Part shown: positions 28,331 through 35,334 of the stretch, one piece after another | How the letters are laid out: each line of letters begins with the position of its first letter | How positions within the stretch are numbered: the first letter of the stretch is position 1 | Source of the DNA: Dehalococcoidia bacterium | GTDB lineage: Bacteria > Chloroflexota > Dehalococcoidia > Tepidiformales > Tepidiformaceae | Length of the DNA: 64,000 nucleotides | Reading direction: 5' to 3' | NCBI GenBank assembly: GCA_020853755.1 | Contig: JADYYG010000017.1 | Location: 105,226 to 169,225 of the forward strand | Made by a program: the position numbers and the translations under genes | Notes under the pieces: generated by a model | What the model saw: the letters and a program-made list of their open reading frames with translations, nothing else | Databases searched by the model: none | Told to the model about the DNA's origin: nothing

Positions 28331-28336
28331 TGGACT
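28311..28336. promoter_or_regulatory. 26-bp palindromic operator candidate abutting the TSUP ATG
   Basis: agtccgattgtac|gtacaattggact, 12 of 13 pairs symmetric; core TTGTACGTACAA resembles HutC-type GntR sites. Confidence 0.65.
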
Positions 28337-29170
28337 ATGACCCCGATCGAGTTCTTCGCCGCCGCCTTCGCCGTCTCGCTCGTCGCAGGGTTGCTCGGCT
28401 CCCTCCTCGGGCTCGGTGGCGGCATCATCGTCATCCCCGCGCTCACCCTCCTCCTCGGCGTCGATATCCGCTTCGCCATCGGGGCATCGATCGTCTCGGT
28501 CATCGCGACTTCCAGCGGGGCCGCTGCCGCCTACGTCCGCCAGCGCATGACGAACCTGCGCGTCGCGATGTTCCTCGAACTGGCAACCACCACCGGTGCA
28601 ATCAGCGGCGCCTACCTTGCCGGGCTCTTCAGCGTCCGCTGGCTCTACCTCATCTTCGCGGTCGTTATGGGTTACTCCGCGCTCATGATGTTCCGCAAGC
28701 GGCACTCCATCATCGATTCCGGTGCGCCGGTCAGCGCCCTCGCCGACCGGCTCAAGTTGCACGATACGTACTACGACGAGGCCGAACGCACCGACATCGA
28801 CTACAAGGTCGCGCGGCCCCAGGTTGGCCTCGGGCTGATGTACATCGCCGGCGTCGTAAGCGGCCTGCTCGGCATCGGTTCGGGCGCGCTCAAAGTGCCC
28901 GCCATGGACCTCGCCATGCGCCTGCCCATCAAGGTCTCGACAGCGACGAGCAACTTCATGATCGGCGTGACCGCTGCCGCCAGCGCCGGGGTTTACTTCG
29001 CCCGCGGCGACATCAACCCGTTCATTGCGGCCCCGGTGGCGGCGGGCGTGCTCGGCGGCTCGACGGCCGGCGCGCGTGTCCTCGGGCGGATCAACAGTTC
29101 CCGCGTCCGCGCGGTCTTCGTGATCGTCCTACTCTGGGTGTCGGCCCAGATGCTCATCAAGGGACTCTGA
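28337..29170 (+). CDS. TSUP (TauE/SafE) family sulfite/sulfonate exporter-like membrane protein
   Basis: LVAGLLGSLLGLGGGIIVIPALTLLLGVDIRFAIGASIVSVIATSS. Confidence 0.9.
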   Translation: MTPIEFFAAAFAVSLVAGLLGSLLGLGGGIIVIPALTLLLGVDIRFAIGASIVSVIATSSGAAAAYVRQRMTNLRVAMFLELATTTGAISGAYLAGLFSVRWLYLIFAVVMGYSALMMFRKRHSIIDSGAPVSALADRLKLHDTYYDEAERTDIDYKVARPQVGLGLMYIAGVVSGLLGIGSGALKVPAMDLAMRLPIKVSTATSNFMIGVTAAASAGVYFARGDINPFIAAPVAAGVLGGSTAGARVLGRINSSRVRAVFVIVLLWVSAQMLIKGL

Positions 29171-29179
29171 GGGGGCGCC

Positions 29180-29602
29180 ATGACCACATCGGCCCAGCCT
29201 GACCACGAGGCGCTCGAACGGGTGCGCCAGACCGAACTGCTGATCAGCAATCTACTCCGCGGCGGCGTCCTGCTGAGCATCGCGCTCATCATCTTCGGCA
29301 CCGCCATCACCTTCATCCATCACCCGGGTTACCTGACCGACAGCGCCCAACTCGACGGCCTGCGCGACGGGGCGGACGGCTTCCCGGCGAGTTTCGGCGG
29401 CATCGTTCGCGGGCTTGGCGCGTTCGAAGGGCGGGCGATCGTGATGCTCGGCCTGCTCGTCCTCATCGCGACGCCTGTGATGCGGGTGGCCGTTTCCATC
29501 CTCGCGTTCGTCCATGCGGGAGACCGGGCGTTCGCGATCATCACGGCGGTTGTGCTCGCCCTGTTGCTCCTCGCCCTTGCACTGGGTAAAGCTGGTGGCT
29601 AA
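29180..29602 (+). CDS. DUF1634-type membrane protein
   Basis: Three TM helices, ELLISNLLRGGVLLSIALIIFG...; adjacent to TSUP gene as often seen. Confidence 0.75.
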   Translation: MTTSAQPDHEALERVRQTELLISNLLRGGVLLSIALIIFGTAITFIHHPGYLTDSAQLDGLRDGADGFPASFGGIVRGLGAFEGRAIVMLGLLVLIATPVMRVAVSILAFVHAGDRAFAIITAVVLALLLLALALGKAGG

Positions 29603-29604
29603 TC

Positions 29605-30318
29605 ATGCTCGACCGCACCAGCCCGCTGCCGCTCTGGGCGCAGATCGCCGATGACCTGCGCGCCCGGCTGGCGCGGAACGAATTCAGCGAACGCTTCCCG
29701 ACGGACGAGGACCTCGTGCGGGAGTACGCGGTCAGCCGCCAGACGGTACGCGAGGCCGTGCGCCGCCTCGAACAGGCGGGCGTGGTGGAGCGCCATCGTG
29801 GCCGCGGCACGTTCTTGCGGCCTACTCCCGAGTTCGAACAGCCGCTGCAGCGCATCTACAGCCTCGCTCATTCGATCACCGGCCAGGGGTTGGCCGAACG
29901 TTCCACGGTCCTGCGTTTCGAACCCGCGCATGACCCGGCGGCGGCGGCGGCGCTCGGTCTCGAACGTGGCGCGGCGCTGACCTTCATCGAGCGGCTCCGC
30001 ATTGCCGGGGAACAGCCGCTCTCGCTCGAACGTTCCTGGCTCCCCGAGTCGATCGGCTCGCGGCTCACCGGCGAGGACCTCGCGCACGGCTCGATCTACG
30101 AGGCCATCGCCCGCCAGGCCGGGCTCACCGTGACCGGCGGCAGCGAACGGATTCGCGCCATCAAGGGCGACGCGCGGACACGCGAACTGTTGAAGCTGCC
30201 CCGGAGTGAAGTCGTCCTGCAAGTAGAGCGGCTCGTTCTGGCCGGGGAAAAGGCCGTGGAACGGCGGCTCAGCGCCATGCGGGGTGATCGCTTTTCGCTT
30301 ACCGCGGAGTGGCGCTGA
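29605..30318 (+). CDS. GntR family regulator with UTRA domain (HutC subfamily)
   Basis: PLWAQIADDLRARLARNEFSERFPTDEDLVREYAVSRQTVREAVRRLEQAGVVERHRGRGTFL + UTRA-like C-terminus. Confidence 0.9.
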   Translation: MLDRTSPLPLWAQIADDLRARLARNEFSERFPTDEDLVREYAVSRQTVREAVRRLEQAGVVERHRGRGTFLRPTPEFEQPLQRIYSLAHSITGQGLAERSTVLRFEPAHDPAAAAALGLERGAALTFIERLRIAGEQPLSLERSWLPESIGSRLTGEDLAHGSIYEAIARQAGLTVTGGSERIRAIKGDARTRELLKLPRSEVVLQVERLVLAGEKAVERRLSAMRGDRFSLTAEWR

Positions 30319-30324
30319 CGACGC

Positions 30325-30987
30325 TCAGCCGAGCCAGCGCTCGCCCCAGCCTTCGTCCGGCTGCTCGCCCGCGAACGCCCATACCTCGCCGAACCGTTCG
30401 TTGTAGACGACCGTGCTGACGGGCTTGCGGTTTACAGGCCCCTGGCGGTCGGCGGGGTAGCCCATGGGCAGCAAGCAGTAGAGCTGGTTCGACTCGGGGA
30501 TGCCGAGCATCTCGTAGAGTTGTTCGCGCATCGGCAGGTTGAAGATCGAGCTGCCAAGGCCCATCGCCCGCGCGGCCAACTGGAAGTTCTGGACCGCCGG
30601 GAAGGTGCTGCCGCCGGGCGTGGAATGGCGGCCCTTCATGCCCAGGACCGCGACGATCACCGGGACGCGATCCAGCCCGAGGGCGAGGTCGCGCACGCTG
30701 AGGAGGGAGAGGCGCTGGTTTCGCGGCAGGCGGCGGATGTCCTCTTCGCTGCCGTAGCGGGCCGAATATCGCTCCCAGCCTTCGACGGCCCACTCGCGCA
30801 GCTTGGCCTTGATGGCGGGGTCGCGAATGATGATCCAGCGCCAGTCCTGCGCGTTCTGGCCCGATGACGCGCGGATGGCGGCATCGAAGCACTGGAACAG
30901 AACCGCGTCCGGCACGGGATCCGGCTTGAAGCGGCGCAGCGCCCGCGTGGTGTAGATCGTCCGGAACAGCCCGGGTTCATCACTCAT
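30325..30987 (-). CDS. Nitroreductase family protein
   Basis: IYTTRALRRFKPDPVPDAVL...ASSGQNAQDWRWIIIRD. Confidence 0.88.
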   Translation of the reverse strand: MSDEPGLFRTIYTTRALRRFKPDPVPDAVLFQCFDAAIRASSGQNAQDWRWIIIRDPAIKAKLREWAVEGWERYSARYGSEEDIRRLPRNQRLSLLSVRDLALGLDRVPVIVAVLGMKGRHSTPGGSTFPAVQNFQLAARAMGLGSSIFNLPMREQLYEMLGIPESNQLYCLLPMGYPADRQGPVNRKPVSTVVYNERFGEVWAFAGEQPDEGWGERWLG

Positions 30988-31022
30988 GGGCGCATTCTAC
31001 GCGTCGGCGCCGGGCTGCGAGG

Positions 31023-31379
31023 CTACTTCACGCTGACGATGAGGATGGTGCTCGAACCGCCGGGCGCGTAGCACTTTACCTTCTGCTCCCCGGTCTCTTT
31101 CGGCGCGGTGTAGTTCACGGTCCGCGTCTTTCCTGAGGGGATCAGCAGCTCCTCGAGTTTCGTGCCGTCGATGCCTTCGACTTCCTGGTCCCTCTTGCCG
31201 TCGTTCTTGACTTCGAACTTCACCTTCTCACCGGGCGTCACGTCGATTGTGGCAGGCGAGCAGGAGTCGTCAGTCTGGGTGATCTGGATGACCCGGCGGT
31301 CCCCGGAATCGCTACCGCAGGCGGCAGCCAACAGGGACCCGGCGAGGGCGGCAAGGAAGAATGGGGCAAGGAAACGCAT
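31023..31379 (-). CDS. Cupredoxin-like lipoprotein downstream of iron permease
   Basis: Lipobox LLAAAC; C-terminal CYAPGG... in a plastocyanin-like fold pattern; 7 nt downstream of the FTR1 gene. Confidence 0.65.
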   Translation of the reverse strand: MRFLAPFFLAALAGSLLAAACGSDSGDRRVIQITQTDDSCSPATIDVTPGEKVKFEVKNDGKRDQEVEGIDGTKLEELLIPSGKTRTVNYTAPKETGEQKVKCYAPGGSSTILIVSVK

Positions 31380-31386
31380 GCGGCAG

Positions 31387-32250
31387 CTACCTTTCGGTCG
31401 CGAGTGTGGTGTTCTCCGGGACGGCGGCCACGGCCGGGCGGGCCGGGGGCTTGCCCAGAGGAAGGAAGAGGAAGGCCGAGAGCGCGCCCACGAGGTAGGT
31501 CCAGTAGAGGCCAATCTGGAGCGTCGAAGGTGCGGAATCGTAGCCGACGAGCGTGCTCAGGAACTTGCCGAGGCCAGAGGTCATCGAGATGAATGACTCG
31601 GTGTCCCAGGGGCGGCTGCCGAGATTCGTGATGATGGCCGCTTCGTAGAGCTTGACCACCGAGGTGGCGAGCATGCCGGCCGCAATGACGATGACGACGA
31701 TGCCGGAGACCTGGAAGAAGAGCTTCATCGGGAAGCGCGTGGAGCCCGCGTAGATGACGGCGCCGATGGCCGCCGCGACCGCGAAGCCGAGCACGCCGCC
31801 GAGGATGTAACTCGTGCCGCTGCTCGTCGTCGAACCGGCGAACAGGAAGAGCACCGTCTCGAGGCCTTCACGGCCGACGGAGGTGGCGGCGAGGAGCACG
31901 AGCGCGGTGACTGAGCCCTTGCCGAGGGCCGCATCGACCTGCGCGCGCAGCTCGGAGCCGATGGTGCGGGACTGCTTCTTCATCCAGAGCGCCATCCCGG
32001 TGAGGACGATGACCGCGAAGATCATGGCGAAGCCTTCGAACGCTTCGACGATGCGCTTATCCATCTCGTGGGAGGCGATTTCGAGAGCGACACCGATCGC
32101 GATGCAGATGGCGGCGGCCACGCCGACGCCCATCCAGATGGACTTGAAGTGCTGCTTCTGGCCGATGGTGCGGAGGTAACCGAGGAGGATGGCGACGATG
32201 AGGGCCATCTCCACGCCTTCGCGCAGGCAGACAAGGAACGAGAAACCCAT
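31387..32250 (-). CDS. efeU: FTR1/EfeU family iron permease
   Basis: Two REGxE motifs (REGVE, REGLE) in a polytopic membrane protein. Confidence 0.88.
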   Translation of the reverse strand: MGFSFLVCLREGVEMALIVAILLGYLRTIGQKQHFKSIWMGVGVAAAICIAIGVALEIASHEMDKRIVEAFEGFAMIFAVIVLTGMALWMKKQSRTIGSELRAQVDAALGKGSVTALVLLAATSVGREGLETVLFLFAGSTTSSGTSYILGGVLGFAVAAAIGAVIYAGSTRFPMKLFFQVSGIVVIVIAAGMLATSVVKLYEAAIITNLGSRPWDTESFISMTSGLGKFLSTLVGYDSAPSTLQIGLYWTYLVGALSAFLFLPLGKPPARPAVAAVPENTTLATER

Positions 32251-32277
32251 TGCTGTAATCCTGGCTGAGGGTCGATG

Positions 32278-32296
32278 TTAGGTTCGACTAATTTAC
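32278..32296. promoter_or_regulatory. Candidate IdeR/DtxR iron box upstream of FTR1
   Basis: TTAGGTTCGACTAATTTAC vs TTAGGTTAGSCTAACCTAA: 14/19 positions by hand. Confidence 0.5.
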
Positions 32297-32390
32297 ACCG
32301 GCAGTCAAGGCAACCTGCGCCAATACCGCGAACCTTAACAAAGCACAGCGAGCGCGGCCCCGCAACCGGAAGCATACGCCTTATGCAGCT

Positions 32391-32897
32391 TCATGCGAGA
32401 GGCTTTTCGAAGAGGCACATTGGCCAGCCTGGCCACACTTCGCGGCAGTCCAACTGCTGCCAGCCGGCACTACGGTAGAACGACGGCAGAGCATCGTCGC
32501 GGTCGACGCAGTCGAGGTAGATCGCGGCGTAGCCGGCCCCACGTGCGAAGGTCTCCGCGGCGTGGACCGCGCGCATCCCGGCGCCGGCGGGCGCCCTCCG
32601 CGATGCCAGGGTGGAAAGCCAGAGGTACGGCGTCCGGTACTCACGGTCCCGCCAATACTCGGGCGTCTTCTCAGCGAGGGACGCGACGGCCGTGAGGGCT
32701 GGCTCGAACAGGCCGAAGTTCTCGCCGCGGGACTGCCGCGCCCGGTACTCCTCAATCGGGAGCACGCGGGGCCACTGAACGATGCCGCGGCTCTGCAGCC
32801 ACTCCGTGACCTCGGCGATGATCCCGTGGGCTTCCGTCAGTTCGGCATCGCTCAGCCGCCGGAAGCCGGGTTCCACGCTCGCGCTCTCCATGGTCAT
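32391..32897 (-). CDS. GNAT-family acetyltransferase
   Basis: AAETFARGAGYAAIYLDCVDRDDALPSFYRSAGWQQL; start codon uncertain (32897 or 32891). Confidence 0.75.
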   Translation of the reverse strand: MTMESASVEPGFRRLSDAELTEAHGIIAEVTEWLQSRGIVQWPRVLPIEEYRARQSRGENFGLFEPALTAVASLAEKTPEYWRDREYRTPYLWLSTLASRRAPAGAGMRAVHAAETFARGAGYAAIYLDCVDRDDALPSFYRSAGWQQLDCREVWPGWPMCLFEKPLA

Positions 32898-32936
32898 ATT
32901 GTCTGTGAGGGATGTGCGGTGCCGCCAGTGCAAGCC

Positions 32937-33323
32937 TCAAACTACGGCAACCTGCGCCCCATACGCAGCGAGCCGGGCATCCGCGGTGAGCAAGAGCAAT
33001 GACTCGGCCTCGGCCTGGCACACGAGGAGACGATCGAAAGGGTCTCGATGAGGCGGGTTCGCGGGCATCGCGGCCACCCGAAGAAGGTGGCCGCGTTCGA
33101 TCTCCAACCAACGGAAACCGAAAGCTTCCACCTGATCAGCAAACAACTCCGGGTTAACCGCGAGTCTGCCAGATGCAACTTTAATAGCGACTTCCCAGAG
33201 AGAGGCCCGGCTGACCCACGGGGGTTCACTCGAACTGTCGAGCATCGCACGCGCCCCACGATTGAGCCGCCTATCACCGGTTTGCCACCAGAGTGCGATA
33301 TGAGTATCGACGAGGTGCGTCAC
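32937..33323 (-). CDS. PIN-domain toxin (VapC-like)
   Basis: MTHLVDTHIALWW...SRASLWEVAIK...HRDPFDRLLVCQAEAESLLLLTADARL. Confidence 0.88.
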   Translation of the reverse strand: MTHLVDTHIALWWQTGDRRLNRGARAMLDSSSEPPWVSRASLWEVAIKVASGRLAVNPELFADQVEAFGFRWLEIERGHLLRVAAMPANPPHRDPFDRLLVCQAEAESLLLLTADARLAAYGAQVAVV

Positions 33324-33586
33324 GCGGGAAGCGCGTCGAGGCCGTCATCGTCCAGCGCCTCGAACAGGCTGTCCATTGGCTCATCGAAGTCGTCGGGGAT
33401 GACCCACTCGGTTCCCTTCAGGCTTCCCGGGGGCAGCAGCTTCGACGTCTTGCGAACGTAAGGAGCGAGCGTGGCCACCGGCGCTCCAGCCCGCTCGATT
33501 ACCACCTCTTCTCCGCGCTCTACCGCCTCGAGCAACTGAGAGAGGCTCTTCATCGCGTCCTCGACGTCGACAGTTGTGGTCGTCAT
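33320..33586 (-). CDS. Phd/YefM-like antitoxin
   Basis: VDVEDAMKSLSQLLEAVERGEEVVIERAGAPVATLAPY; ATGA overlap with toxin. Confidence 0.85.
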   Translation of the reverse strand: MTTTTVDVEDAMKSLSQLLEAVERGEEVVIERAGAPVATLAPYVRKTSKLLPPGSLKGTEWVIPDDFDEPMDSLFEALDDDGLDALPA

Positions 33587-33638
33587 GACACCTTCTCTGG
33601 CGTTCAGTTTATCACGGTTGCGGTGGCCACCCGGCCCT

Positions 33639-34706
33639 CTACCCGGTTTCGCCCTTGCGCGGGCGGCGCCAGCGGGAGCCCTCGGCGCCGTCGCTGCCGG
33701 CGCGGCGGATACGGGCCCGGCTTGGCTGGACACGCATCGGTTCGCCCGCGGCCTTGGGGTAATGCGGCGGGTAGGGCGCATCGCCGAGGCCGTCCGCCTC
33801 CTGCTTCTTGATCAGCTCCAGCAGCGGTTCGAGCGAGTGCGCCTTACCGTCGATGCCGGCGCCGGGGTCGCCCTTTTCGGCGAACCGCCGCGGCACGGTC
33901 TCGATGGTGAAGTCGGCGAGCTCCACGTTTGGCACTTCGTCCCAGTCCAGCGGGCAGCTGACCTGCGCATTGGGCGTTGGCCGCACCGAGTACGCCGAGG
34001 CCACCGTCCGGTCGCGCGCGTTCTGGTTGTAGTCGATGAAGACGCCGTGGCGCTCCTCTTTCCACCATGCGGTGGTGGCCAGCGCTGGCACGCGGCGTTC
34101 GAGTTCACGCCCGAAAGCGAGGGCGCAGCGGCGCACCTCGGTGAACGTCCACTTCGGCTGGATGCGGATGTTGATGTGGATGCCCCGGCTGCCGGAGGTC
34201 TTCGGGTAGCCGCGGTAGCCGAGTTCTTCGAGCAGGTCACGGCAGTGCATCGCCAATTCGCGCACGTGGTGGAAGGTGGCCTCGGGCGTCGGGTCGAGGT
34301 CGATGCGCCATTCGTCCGGGTGGTCCACATCGTTCGCCCGCACGTGCCATGGGTTCAGGTCGAGGCACCCCAGGTTGATAACCCAGATGAGGTCGGCAAT
34401 GTCATCGACCACGCAGAGGTCGGCGGAGCGGCCGCTGGGGAAGGTGACGTGCGCGGTTTCGATACCGGGGGGCAGGTTGGCCGGCGCGCGTTTCTGAAAG
34501 AACGGCTCCTCGGCAGCGCCGTTGACGAAGCGCTTGAGCACCATCGGCCGGTTGCGCACGCCCACCAGGGCGCCCTCACCGACCGCGATGAAGTAGTTCA
34601 CGATGTCGAGCTTGGTGTAGCCCGCCTGCGGGAAGAACACCTTGTTCGGGTTAGTGATGGTCACCTTGCGCCCGGCGAGTTCGAGGACGACCGATTCCTG
34701 CGGCAC
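33639..34706 (-). CDS. Stand-alone LigD-type primase-polymerase (PolDom)
   Basis: VTITNPNKVFFPQAGYTKLDIVNYF...DEWRIDLDPTP...TSGSRGIHINIRI; no ligase or Ku domain in the ORF. Confidence 0.88.
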   Translation of the reverse strand: MPQESVVLELAGRKVTITNPNKVFFPQAGYTKLDIVNYFIAVGEGALVGVRNRPMVLKRFVNGAAEEPFFQKRAPANLPPGIETAHVTFPSGRSADLCVVDDIADLIWVINLGCLDLNPWHVRANDVDHPDEWRIDLDPTPEATFHHVRELAMHCRDLLEELGYRGYPKTSGSRGIHINIRIQPKWTFTEVRRCALAFGRELERRVPALATTAWWKEERHGVFIDYNQNARDRTVASAYSVRPTPNAQVSCPLDWDEVPNVELADFTIETVPRRFAEKGDPGAGIDGKAHSLEPLLELIKKQEADGLGDAPYPPHYPKAAGEPMRVQPSRARIRRAGSDGAEGSRWRRPRKGETG

Positions 34707-34785
34707 AGGAAAAGTATAGCGCCGGGACGGCACGCGGCCGCCCGGCGCTATCGCGGGCGCTCAGAGTAGCAGAGGTCAGGCTCGT

Positions 34786-35217
34786 TCAGGCAGTGACCGG
34801 GAAGGTCGTCTGCATCTTCGCCGAGTTGTCGAAGAACTCCTGGAAGGTCTGGTTGAAGCGGTAAAACGCATCCCGGCGGTGGTAGTCCTTGCCGCGGGCG
34901 AACTCCACTTCGCTGCGAAGGTCGAGCGAATTCAGGGTGTAGTCGTGCGTGGCCCGGCCGTTCGCCTTGATGTCGTCGAGCATCGCCTTCCAGGCATCGG
35001 CCGACTGGACGAGGACGAAGTCGAGTTCGTCGGCGCGGTTCGCGTCGATCTCCTTCACGTTCGAAACCTCGAACGCTTCGAAATCGACCTCGAAGTAACG
35101 GTCGCCGACCTGGACACCCATCTCGGAGTCGCAGGTGCCGAGGCGCTTGAAGCTGTCGGACTTGTTCAGCAGGTCCGCGGCAGCCTTGAACCATTCAACA
35201 GACGGGAAATCGGTCAT
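34786..35217 (-). CDS. SCP2 sterol-binding-like protein
   Basis: ~143 aa; FEVDFEAFEVSNVKEI...DFVLVQSADAWKAMLDDIKANGRATHDYTLNSLD; SD ggaggt. Confidence 0.55.
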   Translation of the reverse strand: MTDFPSVEWFKAAADLLNKSDSFKRLGTCDSEMGVQVGDRYFEVDFEAFEVSNVKEIDANRADELDFVLVQSADAWKAMLDDIKANGRATHDYTLNSLDLRSEVEFARGKDYHRRDAFYRFNQTFQEFFDNSAKMQTTFPVTA

Positions 35218-35258
35218 CGAGGAGTACCTCCGAGGGGTAACTGGCGGCAGTGTGGGGC

Positions 35259-35287
35259 AGTCTACCGTACGGTCGAACGGTTGTCAG
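35259..35287 (-). promoter_or_regulatory. Promoter of the SCP2-like gene (CTGACA-N17-TAGACT) with embedded palindrome ACCGTACGGT
   Basis: -10 at 35259-35264, -35 at 35282-35287 (minus strand), palindrome 35264-35273. Confidence 0.5.
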
Positions 35288-35334
35288 GCAATCAATGAGA
35301 CCCTGCACCCAATGTTTCCTAACCCTCACCAGCA

